From: Demetria terragena DSM 11295
Lineage (GTDB): Bacteria; Actinomycetota; Actinomycetes; Actinomycetales; Dermatophilaceae
Direction: 5' to 3'
Assembly: GCF_000376825.1 (NCBI RefSeq)
Contig: NZ_AQXW01000004.1
Location: 558,001-622,000 of the forward strand
DNA length: 64,000 bases
A program made the position numbers and the translations under genes. Within the stretch, counting starts at the first letter, position 1. Each line of letters begins with the position of its first letter. This document shows positions 53,878-63,886 of this stretch, piece after piece. Under the pieces are notes generated by a model that did not search any database, was not told the origin of the DNA, and saw nothing but the letters and a program-made list of their open reading frames with translations.

Positions 53878-55587
53878 CTACCGCTGGCGGCCAATCGGGG
53901 ACTGTCCTTCGATGCCAACGCCGAGCCGCCGCAACCCATCCCGTACAGCCGCCTGCGCTGCCACATCGGACTCGTTGTATCGCAGACACCATTCCCGCGC
54001 AGCGCGACCGTCGCGCCCGCCGGCGCGCGCAGTCTCAATGATTGCAATCGACGCGAAGCCTCCGGGATCGTCTACGCCCCAACGAAACCCGAGCGCGGTC
54101 GCGACCGACTTGATGGAGGACGAACCCAGCGCGAAGTAGTGCGCACCAAACCACTTGTACAGATCCAGCGTCCTCCCCTCAAGGGCTGCCGCCATCTCAG
54201 GAAACTTGCGCGTCTTGCTGATCTCGACGTGACTCCAGTGATAGATCGCGAACGACTTCCCCGCTGACTTCGCTTCCTGAGCGGCCCGCTCAATCCTCGC
54301 GGCCGCTTCCTGCGCAAGGGCCACCTCCGATGCAGCGTCGAGCAGGTCGAAGGACACGATGGGCTCGTAAAGCGCGGTCTCCTCGTCCTGCGCCTCGCGA
54401 ATCCGTATGCCCCACTGGTAAATTCGCTGATCGGCATCCCATTCAATATCGAAGTCGACTTCGATATCCGCCTCCGGAATCTGCGGCGACGCCTCCCCCA
54501 GCGGCTCAAAGTCAAGGCCCTCCACGGTCATCCGCGCGCGGCGTACGGCATGGGCGAGGCGCTCCGCCGGGCGTGCCGTATTCACTGAGTGCTGTTCAAA
54601 ACCCTGAGTTTTTTTATCCAGGTCGACCGCCGCGAGATCCGCCATGCTGAACTCACCCGAGTCGGGATAGAGGTGCAGCCATTCGCGCGCGTTCAGCCGG
54701 CCAGTACGCAGTCCGAACGATGCGTCATCAGCGGGCACGACACTCGCGCAATAGTCCAACCACATACAGGTGTCGCATTCCGGAACGCCGATGGGGCGTA
54801 CGAGTTCACGCCCCTGTCGCGCAGCCTTCGCCACCTCGAGCCGGAAGCCGAATTCATGGTCATATCGCTCCAACGCGGATCGCTTGGCACGATGGGTGGG
54901 CGCGCTCGCCGAATAGGTCTCCTGATCCTGAGTCGTGAGGTCATACCAGGTGAATCCCCAGTGTTCGCCGGTGATTTCGTCAAATGGGTTGGTGCCGACG
55001 ATCGCGCCAATCAATGTCTCAGGGTGCGCGTCAGCCCCACCAGGGTGCATACCAAGTGACTGCAGCATGCGGGTGTAATGCGCGAGCTGCATGACGTCAT
55101 CGCGCCACCGTTTGCCTTTGTCGCTGTAGCCCTCCAGAACCTGAAGGTCGCCGGGCGCGCTCAAGGCAGATACCGTGACGGCCCCCTTACCCCGTTTGAG
55201 CGTTCGGTGATTCTTAGCGTCCGCCGGCAGATATCCGTCGCGCCAACGGATCAGCAGGTCCGGTGCCCCGCGCCGTCCGTCAATCGTCGGGAGCCGACCA
55301 CCAACTATCAGCGGCGCCTTCCCTTTCATGGCAGCCAAAGTGGCGCGTTCGGCCTCGGTTCCGTACGCCTCTCCCAGGTTCAGCAGCGCGGACGGTTCGT
55401 CATGCAGGGCGGTCAGTACCGCGATCACCTCGACTTCAAATGCGTGGCCAGCGTCGAAGAGCCGCTGGACCTCAGGGGCGACCTCGGCAGGCACCGTCGC
55501 GGTGTTCGGGTCGAACTCGTTGTGGGTGGCCCGTGGGCACTTCTTGGCGGGATAACCGCCCAGCGCGATCTCGTCCTTGCGAGTCAT
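53878..55587 (-). CDS. TM0106-family RecB-like nuclease with C-terminal RNase H-like domain
   Basis: A 569-aa protein. The N-terminal part (about 1-290) is RecB/Cas4-like: [23 protein letters not shown] carries the Asp...Asp-x-Lys active site, and cysteines at the start (KKCPRATH) and in [11 protein letters not shown] could hold an Fe-S cluster. The C-terminal part (about 340-569) is a DEDD exonuclease-like RNase_H_2 domain (EVDFDIEW...AIYHWSHVE). Substrate unknown; repair or defence roles have been suggested for the family. It starts inside the DUF2200 stop (ATGA). Confidence 0.82.
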   Translation of the reverse strand: MTRKDEIALGGYPAKKCPRATHNEFDPNTATVPAEVAPEVQRLFDAGHAFEVEVIAVLTALHDEPSALLNLGEAYGTEAERATLAAMKGKAPLIVGGRLPTIDGRRGAPDLLIRWRDGYLPADAKNHRTLKRGKGAVTVSALSAPGDLQVLEGYSDKGKRWRDDVMQLAHYTRMLQSLGMHPGGADAHPETLIGAIVGTNPFDEITGEHWGFTWYDLTTQDQETYSASAPTHRAKRSALERYDHEFGFRLEVAKAARQGRELVRPIGVPECDTCMWLDYCASVVPADDASFGLRTGRLNAREWLHLYPDSGEFSMADLAAVDLDKKTQGFEQHSVNTARPAERLAHAVRRARMTVEGLDFEPLGEASPQIPEADIEVDFDIEWDADQRIYQWGIRIREAQDEETALYEPIVSFDLLDAASEVALAQEAAARIERAAQEAKSAGKSFAIYHWSHVEISKTRKFPEMAAALEGRTLDLYKWFGAHYFALGSSSIKSVATALGFRWGVDDPGGFASIAIIETARAGGRDGRAAREWCLRYNESDVAAQAAVRDGLRRLGVGIEGQSPIGRQR

Positions 55588-55943
55588 GATCCTGACGGGT
55601 CACTGCCCCGCAGAACCTTTTCCATCGTTTTGCCCTTGGCTAACTCATCCACCAACTTGTCGAGATAGCGGATCTGTCGCATCAGCGGATCTTCCACCTC
55701 CTGCACCTTCACCCCACAGACCGACCCGGTGATCAGGTTGGCGTTCGGGTTCAGTTCAGAGGCACCGAAAAAGTCCTCGAATGTCGTCCCCGAGTCAAGC
55801 TCGTGCTGCAACCGGGTGTCATCAAAGCCGGTGAGCCATTCGATGACCTCGCGCAGTTCGGCCTCAGTGCGCCCCTTCTTCGTCACCTTGGTCACGTAGT
55901 GCGGGTAAACGTCGGCCACGCTCGTCGTAAAAATCCTGCTCAT
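55584..55943 (-). CDS. DUF2200 domain-containing protein
   Basis: A 119-aa soluble protein with the DUF2200 pattern: [80 protein letters not shown]. Function unknown. ATG 55943; a longer frame upstream covers the divergent nitrilase gene. The nuclease gene follows with a 4-base overlap, so they form an operon. Confidence 0.9.
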   Translation of the reverse strand: MSRIFTTSVADVYPHYVTKVTKKGRTEAELREVIEWLTGFDDTRLQHELDSGTTFEDFFGASELNPNANLITGSVCGVKVQEVEDPLMRQIRYLDKLVDELAKGKTMEKVLRGSDPSGS

Positions 55944-56049
55944 ACCACCCACGTTAACCGCGCTCACGGGTGCCAATGCGCGAGGATGACCAGATGATGA
56001 CCTGCCCCACCCGATTGACGCCGCAAGCGTCCGTACCAAGGTCGCGCGC

Positions 56050-56835
56050 GTGACGGCGCCCTTGACCGTCGCTGCCTGGCAATACTGCCCGGACCCCCGC
56101 GACCGCCACGCAAATCTCAGTCGGCTGACAGATGCCGCGCGCGTTGCCAGGGACGGGGGTGCCCACCTTCTGGTCACTCCCGAGCTCGTGTTGACCGGGT
56201 ACGACGTCGCCCGCCTCGAACGCGCTGACCTTGAGGGTGCTGTCGAACGCGTCGCCGAGGCAGCGAAGACCGCCGGGATGGCGCTGATCGCGGGCGTCGC
56301 CCGGCTCGACCAGGACGGCCAGACTCGCAACAGCGCGGTCGCAGTGGACTCGGACGGAACAGTGCTCGCCATCCACGACAAGGCCCACCTTTTTGGAGAC
56401 ATCGACCTACGGTTCACCCCTGGCAATGTGCCTGTCACCGTCGTCGAACTCGCCGGGCGCCGCATCGGTTTGCTCATCTGCTACGAAATCGAGTTTCCAG
56501 AGCCGGCCCGAATTGCCGCGCTCGAACGCATCGACCTGCTTGCCGTTCCGACCGCGAATATGCAGCCATACCAGGGTGTTCACGACATCCTGGTCCCTGC
56601 GAGAGCCCTAGAGAACGGCATACCGGTCGTCTATGCCAACCGGGTCGGCCAGGAGCGAAGCACGCACTATCTGGGTCGTAGCCTCCTGGTCGACGGTGAT
56701 GGCGTCATTCAGGCCGAGGGGAGTCCCGCCGGGGATGAAGTCCTCGTCGCGTCTCTCGCAGCCGGGAGGTCAACTCAGTTGCAGGACCGGCGGACACCGT
56801 TGTTCTCCCCTCTCAGCCAGGAGCACCGTCGATGA
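56050..56835 (+). CDS. Carbon-nitrogen hydrolase (nitrilase superfamily)
   Basis: A 261-aa amidase with the Glu-Lys-Cys triad: Glu 45 (TPELVLTGY), Lys 111 (DKAHLFG) and Cys 144 ([10 protein letters not shown]). It hydrolyses non-peptide C-N bonds; the substrate is not determined. The stop overlaps the start of an APC permease, so uptake and cleavage of the same amide or amine compound is likely (inference). Candidates include N-carbamoylputrescine-like amides, given nearby amine genes. Confidence 0.9.
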   Translation: MTAPLTVAAWQYCPDPRDRHANLSRLTDAARVARDGGAHLLVTPELVLTGYDVARLERADLEGAVERVAEAAKTAGMALIAGVARLDQDGQTRNSAVAVDSDGTVLAIHDKAHLFGDIDLRFTPGNVPVTVVELAGRRIGLLICYEIEFPEPARIAALERIDLLAVPTANMQPYQGVHDILVPARALENGIPVVYANRVGQERSTHYLGRSLLVDGDGVIQAEGSPAGDEVLVASLAAGRSTQLQDRRTPLFSPLSQEHRR

Positions 56836-58163
56836 CCACGACCGACACCCCCACCCTGCAACGGGCCCTGGGCTTGCCGGCACTGGTGCTCTTTGGCCTG
56901 GCCTATCTCGTTCCGCTGACTGTTTTCACGACGTACGGCATCGTCACGGAGGAGACTGGTGGGCGGGTTGCGCTCGCCTACGTCGTTACCACGATCGCGA
57001 TGTTCTTCACCGCGCTGAGTTATGCGCGCATGGTGAAGGCGTTCCCGGTCGCGGGATCTGCCTACACCTTCACTCAGCGCACCTTCGGTGGGCACGCCGG
57101 TTTCCTCGCGGGGTGGACGCTGCTCCTGGACTACCTCTTCCTCCCGATGATCAACTACCTCGTCATTGGGATCTACCTCTCGGCCGAATTCCCTTCCGTG
57201 CCAACGTGGGTATGGATCCTCTCGGCCATCGCCATCGTGACTACGTTGAACGTCTTGGGCATCACCAGCATTGCGAGGGCGAGCACCATCATCGTGGCGG
57301 TCCAGGTGATCTTCGTGATCGTGTTCTGCACATTGGCAATTCGCAATGTCACGGGAACGTCCGATCCGGTCACCAACCCGCTCATCGGAGACGGCTCCGC
57401 GACCGGTATGGCACCGCTGCTCGCGGGCGCGGCCATCCTGTGCCTCAGTTTCCTTGGATTCGATGCGGTGTCCACCATGGCCGAGGAAGCAACCCGACCG
57501 ACCATCGATATCCCCCGCGCCATCGTGACCGTCACGCTCCTCGGCGGCGTCATGTTCGTGGTGCTTTCGGCCCTCGCCCAATTGGCTCACTCGCCCACCA
57601 CCTTCGATGACCCGGATGCCGCGACTCTGGATGTGACAGCGGCGGTATCCGGACCCTGGCTCGGAACTTTCTTCACGGCCGCCTACGTCGCGGGATGCAT
57701 GGGCTCGGCGCTGACCTCGCAGGCATCAGTCACCCGCATCATGTACGTCATGGGCCGCGAGGGTGTTCTCCCTCAGCCGCTGGCCACCCTTGCTGAGCGG
57801 TGGCGTACGCCGGTCGTAGCGATCGGGCTCGTCTCGACTGTGTCACTATTGGCGGTCGTGGTTCCGCTGAGCCTTCTCACATCGGTCGTGAGTTTCGGTG
57901 CGCTCATAGCGTTTTCGGCGGTGAACCTTGCCGTGGTGAAGCACTACGCCGTCGACCAGGGCCGCAGACAGGGGCTCGACGCGGCACGCTACATCGTCGC
58001 GCCTCTCCTCGGGCTGGCCATGTGCCTGTGGCTCTGGACCTCGCTCAGCGCGAACTCTCTCCTGCTCGGTCTCGGCTGGTTGGCCGTCGGCGCCCTCTGG
58101 CTCGGATTCCTGACCCGCGGATTCCGCCGCCCGCCGCCTCAGTTGTCCTTCCAAGAGTCCTGA
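56832..58163 (+). CDS. APC-family permease (PuuP/amine-type)
   Basis: A 443-aa membrane protein with twelve helices: LVLFGLAYLVPLTVFTTYGIV at the first helix and AILCLSFLGFDAVSTMAEEATRPTIDIPRAI at helix 6, the pattern of PuuP-like putrescine and related amine importers. The ATG overlaps the nitrilase stop. Substrate specificity is inferred. Confidence 0.87.
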   Translation: MTTTDTPTLQRALGLPALVLFGLAYLVPLTVFTTYGIVTEETGGRVALAYVVTTIAMFFTALSYARMVKAFPVAGSAYTFTQRTFGGHAGFLAGWTLLLDYLFLPMINYLVIGIYLSAEFPSVPTWVWILSAIAIVTTLNVLGITSIARASTIIVAVQVIFVIVFCTLAIRNVTGTSDPVTNPLIGDGSATGMAPLLAGAAILCLSFLGFDAVSTMAEEATRPTIDIPRAIVTVTLLGGVMFVVLSALAQLAHSPTTFDDPDAATLDVTAAVSGPWLGTFFTAAYVAGCMGSALTSQASVTRIMYVMGREGVLPQPLATLAERWRTPVVAIGLVSTVSLLAVVVPLSLLTSVVSFGALIAFSAVNLAVVKHYAVDQGRRQGLDAARYIVAPLLGLAMCLWLWTSLSANSLLLGLGWLAVGALWLGFLTRGFRRPPPQLSFQES

Positions 58164-58193
58164 GCCGTCGGTGGTGTAGTCAATACTCGGAGA

Positions 58194-58928
58194 ATGACCA
58201 CCTACTCAGGGACAAATGAGTTCGAAGGCGCCACCTTCATCCAAGCCAGTTTCAAAGGCGCAACCATACGGTTCTCCGACATGAGTGGCGCGACCATGCG
58301 CAGCGTCGATGTCGGCGGGCTCGACATCGACAGCCACGACCTGATGTTCGGCAGCCTCTATGTCAACGGGGTGGACGTCGTACCGCTGGTCGAGGCCGAA
58401 CTCAACACACGATTTCCTGGCCGCGAACTGCAGAGTTCGCAGACTCCCCAGGGCCTAAGCGAAGCCTGGGTCGCGGTGCAAAGCGCGTGGAAATCCACGG
58501 AGACCAACACACCGCCAGAGTTGCGGACAGCTCACGTCGAAGATGAGTGGTCGCTGGAACAGACCCTCCGACACCTCATCCTGGCGACTGACACCTGGTT
58601 GCGCCGCGCGGTCTTGGGTGTTGCTGAGCCATTCCATGAGATCGGCCAGATCTTCACCGGCGCAGAAGAGATGGGCTTCGACATGTCCATCTTTCGCGCG
58701 GAGCCGCCGACCTATCAGGAGATCTTGACCGTGCGCGCCGAGCGGCAGCAGATGGTCACCGACTTCCTTGCCACCAGCACGCCTGAACTCCTCGCGGAAG
58801 AACGCACTAACCCCTGGGGACCAGACGACGACTGGCACCCCACTGTCGGCGACTGCATCCGCGTGATCCTGGAGGAAGAATGGGCGCACCTGCGCTACAT
58901 CCAACGAGATCTCGCGCTGTTGCGCTGA
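58194..58928 (+). CDS. DinB-family protein with N-terminal pentapeptide-repeat segment
   Basis: A 244-aa protein. Residues 8-65 form about six pentapeptide repeats (FEGATFIQASFKGATIRFSDMSGATM). The rest is a DinB-like four-helix bundle with metal-binding His positions (EWSLEQTLRHLILATDTWLRRAV and EEEWAHLRYIQRDLALL). DinB proteins are thiol-dependent metal enzymes or transferases; in actinobacteria mycothiol is the usual thiol. Exact activity unknown. Confidence 0.83.
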   Translation: MTTYSGTNEFEGATFIQASFKGATIRFSDMSGATMRSVDVGGLDIDSHDLMFGSLYVNGVDVVPLVEAELNTRFPGRELQSSQTPQGLSEAWVAVQSAWKSTETNTPPELRTAHVEDEWSLEQTLRHLILATDTWLRRAVLGVAEPFHEIGQIFTGAEEMGFDMSIFRAEPPTYQEILTVRAERQQMVTDFLATSTPELLAEERTNPWGPDDDWHPTVGDCIRVILEEEWAHLRYIQRDLALLR

Positions 58929-59044
58929 ACTCCGCCTCAGCGCGAGAATGCTGATGGAAATCAACCATGTCGAGTGCCGGGGCGGCCCTCATCACGTCGT
59001 ATTTATGCCAGAAGATGGCCGCGGCGCGTTCTACCGTCAAGCCC

Positions 59045-59446
59045 ATGTCTGCACAGAACACACAGCCATTAGTCGTTAGTCCCGAGACAATCAACTGGAC
59101 GGCCGTTCACCCAGACGGAACGAAGTCAGCAACTCTGGTCGGTAGGCGTGAGCCTGGAGTGATGTTCTCGTACGCGTTCTTCATTCCCGCAGGAGTGTTC
59201 GATGCCCACCACAGCCACACCGCCGATGCTCATCTCCACGTCGCCTCGGGTGCACTTCGGCTGGGATTCGGAGACATGACGACTCGAGAAGAGACGGTGA
59301 CCTTTCCGGCCGGGTCCTTCCTGTTTGTACCAGCCGGTGCAGTTCACCTTGACGGTGCTGACGAAGACACCGTGTTGATCGGAACGGCGACTGGCCCGTG
59401 GTCGACCGACTACGTGTCAGGTGATCCGTCACCGGGTCCCGACTAG
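59045..59446 (+). CDS. Cupin-domain protein
   Basis: A 133-aa single-cupin protein: GVFDAHHSHTADAHLHVASGALRLGFG gives the His-rich metal-binding motif 1 and FPAGSFLFVPAGAVHLDGADED motif 2. ATG 59045 sits 7 nt after TACCGT, so a leaderless start is likely; an in-frame ATG at 58967 is less likely. Substrate unknown. It converges on the NYN gene with a 3-base gap. Confidence 0.85.
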   Translation: MSAQNTQPLVVSPETINWTAVHPDGTKSATLVGRREPGVMFSYAFFIPAGVFDAHHSHTADAHLHVASGALRLGFGDMTTREETVTFPAGSFLFVPAGAVHLDGADEDTVLIGTATGPWSTDYVSGDPSPGPD

Positions 59447-59449
59447 CCC

Positions 59450-60427
59450 TCAGCGCGAGACCAGCCGCACCTGAAGGTCGCCGCCGTCGCCCCGGGTCTC
59501 CACCAGGTCAGGGCACGATGCGATGAAGGCACTGAACGTCTTGAACCCCAACGATTTTTCCTTGAATCCAGGATCCATCCGCTGCATCTGACTTTTGACG
59601 CCACCGCCGAAGAACCACTCGTCGTCATCGCCTCGATCCGCCGCGATCTGCAAGGCGCGTACCAGGAGCTCGGTCGCCTCACGCTGACGCGCGACCTCCG
59701 GATCTTCCGGCGCCTTCGTGGGGGACGTCGCCTTACGAGCAGTCTTACGAGCGCTGGTCTTCTTGGCTGACGCCGCCTTCTTGGCGGGAGCCGTCTGCTT
59801 GGTCGATGCCTGCTCGGCAGGTGGGTCCGGCTCGACCGCTCGCGTCGCCACCGGCCCGGGCTCCCGCACGCCGGGCAGCGCGTCATACGAACTGAATTCG
59901 TCGCAAGCCGCGACCAATGCCCGACTCGTCGAGCCGGTGACGCCGATTCCCACCACGAAGCGTCCCCATTGCTTGGTCCGCTGCGCGAGCGCGATGTAGT
60001 CGGAGTCGCCGCCAACAATCACCACATGCGTCAGGTCCTCGTGATGAACCAGGTCCTCCATCGCATCAATCGACAGTCGGATATCCGCGCCATTCTTGGT
60101 GCCGGACACGGGGAACAATTGAGTCAGATCGACTGCGCGATCCACGAGTTGGCGCCGGTATGCCGCATTGGCTGGCACCGACCAGTCGGCGTACGCCCGC
60201 GCTAGAGCCACCGTGCCAAACGAGGAGGCGTAGTCCAGCACCGCGCCGATATCGACCATTGCCTCCGCCAAACGCACCGCGACCGGGTTCGAACTGGTCT
60301 CATCCGGAGCGTGATCGCGCGCACCATCGGCGCGCCACGGATCTCGACGGCCAGCGTGGACCTGGTCGTAACGGGAGATGACGACATTGTCGAAGTCGAT
60401 GTAGACCGCGACGCGTGGATCAGCCAT
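59450..60427 (-). CDS. NYN-domain ribonuclease-like protein with C-terminal OST-HTH/LOTUS domain
   Basis: A 325-aa protein. The NYN (LabA/PIN-like) nuclease domain covers about 1-190 with its acidic residues in VAVYIDFDNVV, TKNGADIRLSIDAMED and VVIVGGDSDYIALAQ. A Lys/Ala/Thr-rich linker (about 215-260, histone-tail like) leads to an OST-HTH/LOTUS-type domain (GGVKSQMQRMDPGFKEKSLGFKTFSAF). RNA degradation or binding is expected; the target is unknown. Confidence 0.88.
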   Translation of the reverse strand: MADPRVAVYIDFDNVVISRYDQVHAGRRDPWRADGARDHAPDETSSNPVAVRLAEAMVDIGAVLDYASSFGTVALARAYADWSVPANAAYRRQLVDRAVDLTQLFPVSGTKNGADIRLSIDAMEDLVHHEDLTHVVIVGGDSDYIALAQRTKQWGRFVVGIGVTGSTSRALVAACDEFSSYDALPGVREPGPVATRAVEPDPPAEQASTKQTAPAKKAASAKKTSARKTARKATSPTKAPEDPEVARQREATELLVRALQIAADRGDDDEWFFGGGVKSQMQRMDPGFKEKSLGFKTFSAFIASCPDLVETRGDGGDLQVRLVSR

Positions 60428-60452
60428 CTACCCACCGTAGCCCGCGCATCGC

Positions 60453-61807
60453 TCAACCGAGTGATTCAACCACCGCTCGCGCCGCGCGCTCCCCCGCATC
60501 CAGCGCGCCTTCCATATAGCCACTCCACCTGTCCGCCGTTTCTGTTGCAGCCCAGTGGATTGCGCCCACAGGCTCGGCTAGCGCAACGCCGAAGTGGGTC
60601 CAACCGCCCGGGCCCGGATTGGCGTTGTAGCAGCCGCGGGTCCACTGACGTTCGCTCCATTCACCTTCGACGATGAGCTCCGGTCTGGCCGCGCGCGGTC
60701 CAAAATGGCGGGCGAGTTCGGTCCTGAATGCCTCGTGCCGACGCTCAATCTCCCACCGGCCCTCGACCCGCGCGTTAGGGCCTTCCAGGAAACCGAGAAT
60801 GATCCCCTGGTCCCCGTCGGGCATGCCCGAGTCGTTGGACATCCGCGCCGGTCCCAGCGTCGAGATGAGCTGTCCGTTGAGGCCGTCGGCACGCCAGAAC
60901 GGCTCGTCATAGATCGCGAACATCTTCATCGCTGAGGCCTGCGGCATGCGTTGGGTCAGTTGATCGCGCAGGCCGGGCATCGGTGGGTCATACATGATCC
61001 GTCCGGCCAACGTCGGCGCAAGCGCCACGATCACTCGTCGACCACGCGCGATCTCACCCCCACGACAGGTCACCGTCACCGAGTCCGCGGTGTGCTCAAT
61101 GGTTTGTACGGGCGCCTCCAGCACGACCCGATCCCCGAGCTCCGCGGCGAGCAGACCTGGGATACGCGCCGTCCCACCGACAAATCGTTGAGTCTGCGCA
61201 CCGCCTTCAGACTCGGACAGAAGATCTGCGGTCACACCGCAGGTGACGACATTAGCTAGCAGCCCCAGCAGCGAGACCTCCTCCAGCGGGACCGCGAGGA
61301 TGCCGATCGTGCAGATCTCCAGCAGCGACGTGCCCACTGGGTCCAGACCATGGCTGTCGTACCACTGGCGCACGGTGATCTGATCCCACTCCGCAGCCCG
61401 GGGCGCCGCCCACGGTGCCGATGGGTCGACCTGCTCGGCCATCGTGTCCAAGGTGCGCAGCACCTGCTCGACCGCCGCGACGTTGCTGGCATATCGATCA
61501 TGGAAGTCGCTCTCTCGACGGATTACCCCGTCGAGTTCGTAGCTGGTCTCCCCGTCCTCGAACTGGTCGTAAATCTGCACCCCCACAGCTCGCCCGCAAG
61601 CGCGCGCATCCGGTCATGAGTGTCACCGATCCATTGAGCACCCAGCTCGAGGAAGACGCCGGGCTGCACCTCCTCGCTCAGAATGCGACCACCAACACGA
61701 TCGGAGGCCTCAAGCACGACCGGCTCGTAGCCCGCGCGTACCAACTCGCGCGCCGCAACTAATCCAGACAAGCCAGCACCAACGATGACGACATCTGCTT
61801 CACGCAT
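60453..61807 (-). pseudogene. Flavin monoamine oxidase gene with a frameshift
   Basis: The gene starts at ATG 61807 (GGAGG upstream) with the FAD motif DVVIVGAGLSGLVAAREL and LEASDRVGGRI, then shifts frame near 61580-61590. The 3' part is complete to the C-terminal FAD block (GAIHWAATETADRWSGYMEGALDAGERAA). At the break CTGTGGGGGTG replaces the CTGGGGGTG that would give ...AGELGVQIYDQF, so two extra bases explain it. A true mutation, a sequencing or assembly error, and recoding are all possible. Confidence 0.85.
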
Positions 61808-61924
61808 GGCAACCTCCACTTCCCGTCCGACCAAAGTAGGCCAAAGTTCGTACGCGCTGTCCTGCAACGGAGTACAACGTCATCATCGCCTGAATTTCAG
61901 GCCAGCACAGAGAGGCTGCGACCC

Positions 61925-63445
61925 ATGCCTACCGCGCCCCCAGAATCCTCCCCGGCGCGCCTCAAAGAGGACGCCATCGGCTTCGTCGATGCGCTGGTCA
62001 TCGGCCTCAACGCCACCTCACCGGCATATTCGCTCGCCGCGGTCATCGGCCCGATCGCAGCACTCGTCGGCGTCTATGCGCCGGGCGTGCTGCTGGCGAG
62101 CTTCGTACCGATGGCGCTCATCGCCACCGCCTTCTTCTACCTCAATCGGGTTGACCAGGACTGCGGCACGACCTTCAGCTGGGTCACCCGCGCGATGGGT
62201 CCCTGGGCCGGTTGGATCGGTGGCTGGTCCATCGCCATGACCGGTGTGCTGGTGGTGGGTTCACTTGCCGACGTCGGGGTGCGGTACGGCCTCTACACCG
62301 TGGGCCTGGACGCCATGGCCGACAGCACGCCGATCAGGATGGGCCTAGCGGTCGTGCTGATCCTGTTGATGACTTGGCTGTGCGTGCTCGGCACCGACGT
62401 CTCGGCCAAGCTGCAGAACGGCCTGATCGTCGCTCAGGTGACGGCCCTCCTGGTGTTTGCTGGGGTCGCCTTGGCCAGGGTCTACGGCGACAACGCGATG
62501 GAGGGTGGTCTGCACCCTTCGGTGAGTTGGCTCAACCCCTCTGGCTCCGGAGGGGCAGCCCTGAGCGGTGGCCTACTCCTTGGCGTATTCGCTTACTGGG
62601 GTTGGGAATCCGCAGTCAACCTGTCCGAAGAAACCAAGGATGGTGACAGCGCCCCGGGCCGGGCCGGCGTCTGGTCGACCCTGATCCTGCTGGCCACTTA
62701 CATTTCGGTTGGCATCGCGGTTGTCGCCTTTGCTGGCCCCGCCTGGCTGAGTGAGAACGCAGAAGAAGAGGAAGCGGTCTTCGCTCTGCTGTCGACCGAG
62801 GTGATGGGCAGTTGGGACTGGGTGGTCTACTTCGCCGTCGCGACCTCTGCAGTCGCCTCAACCCAGACCACCATCATTCCGGCCTCGCGCACGGCACTAT
62901 CGATGGCTCGGCGGCATGCCCTTCCCCAGACCTTCGGGCATATCAGCCCGGCACACCGTACGCCCGACGTCTCGACCTGGTGGGTCGCCGGCATCGCGAT
63001 CGTCTGGTACTTCGGGATTTCGGCGATCAGCGAAAACGCCCTGTTCGATTCGCTGACCGCGCTCTCTCTGCTGATCGCGTTCTACTACGCGCTCACCGGC
63101 GTCGCGTGCGCGGTGTATCACCGCCGCCACCTGACCGAGAGCGTGCGAAACCTGGTGCTCATCGGGATCGGGCCCGTCGTCGGCGCCCTGCTCCTGCTCT
63201 GGCTATTGGCCCTATCCATCCGCGACATGGCCAACCCGGAGAACTCCTACAGCGGGCAGGCCTGGCTGGGCGTTGGTCCACCACTGGTCATTGGAATCAG
63301 CGTCCTCCTTGCGGGTGTCCTCACGATGTTCTGGTGGCGGGCCAAAGACGGTCGCTTCTGGCAGGAGAAGGCCGGCCTGCCAGACCCCGACGTCGTGCAC
63401 GGCATTCGACGCGCCGCCGCCGACCCTGACGATTTGGAAGGCTGA
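61925..63445 (+). CDS. APC-family amino acid/amine permease
   Basis: A 506-aa permease with twelve or more helices: DALVIGLNATSPAYSLAAVIGP in helix 1 and LGVFAYWGWESAVNLSEETKDG in helix 6. This subgroup often sits with amine oxidases and universal stress proteins, as here (divergent amine oxidase, downstream USP). Substrate likely an amine or amino acid (inference). Confidence 0.88.
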   Translation: MPTAPPESSPARLKEDAIGFVDALVIGLNATSPAYSLAAVIGPIAALVGVYAPGVLLASFVPMALIATAFFYLNRVDQDCGTTFSWVTRAMGPWAGWIGGWSIAMTGVLVVGSLADVGVRYGLYTVGLDAMADSTPIRMGLAVVLILLMTWLCVLGTDVSAKLQNGLIVAQVTALLVFAGVALARVYGDNAMEGGLHPSVSWLNPSGSGGAALSGGLLLGVFAYWGWESAVNLSEETKDGDSAPGRAGVWSTLILLATYISVGIAVVAFAGPAWLSENAEEEEAVFALLSTEVMGSWDWVVYFAVATSAVASTQTTIIPASRTALSMARRHALPQTFGHISPAHRTPDVSTWWVAGIAIVWYFGISAISENALFDSLTALSLLIAFYYALTGVACAVYHRRHLTESVRNLVLIGIGPVVGALLLLWLLALSIRDMANPENSYSGQAWLGVGPPLVIGISVLLAGVLTMFWWRAKDGRFWQEKAGLPDPDVVHGIRRAAADPDDLEG

Positions 63446-63448
63446 GCC

Positions 63449-63862
63449 ATGAGTGTGGTGCTGGGATATGACGAGTCCGAAGGCTCCCAAGTCGCCCTGC
63501 GTACGGCGCTAGAGGTCGCGCGCCGATTCGGTGAGGAACTCGTCCTGGTCTATGGCGCCGCTCCCCCCGGAGGCGTCGGCGAAGAGTGGAATGCGCACCG
63601 AGCCGCGTTGCGCGAGATGGGCCGTACGGCGCTAGATCACGCCATGGCCACCGCCGCAGAGGCCGGGATCACCGCACGCGTCGAGATCGTAGACGCCAAG
63701 CCAGCCGAGGCGCTGATCGCCGTCGGAGATGCCGAGAACGCCACGTGCATCGTCGTCGGAATCTCCGGTGAGTCGCCGCTGCGCGGCGCCATGATGGGCT
63801 CGACCCCGCACAAGTTGCTGCAGCTCAGCACTCGCCCCGTGTTGTGCGTCCCCATCCAATAA
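63449..63862 (+). CDS. Universal stress protein (UspA family)
   Basis: A 137-aa single-domain USP with the ATP-binding signature G-x2-G-x9-G-(S/T), seen in VVGISGESPLRGAMMGST. It starts 3 bases after the permease stop and is presumably co-transcribed; USPs paired with permeases may sense ATP and modulate transport. Confidence 0.92.
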   Translation: MSVVLGYDESEGSQVALRTALEVARRFGEELVLVYGAAPPGGVGEEWNAHRAALREMGRTALDHAMATAAEAGITARVEIVDAKPAEALIAVGDAENATCIVVGISGESPLRGAMMGSTPHKLLQLSTRPVLCVPIQ

Positions 63863-63886
63863 TCGAAGCCCAGTGCGCGGCGTTGG

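Noticed and set aside
53666-54139. Plus-strand ORF opposite the nuclease C-terminus
   Set aside because: It is Arg/Pro/Ser-rich shadow coding of the terminator and nuclease gene with no start signal.
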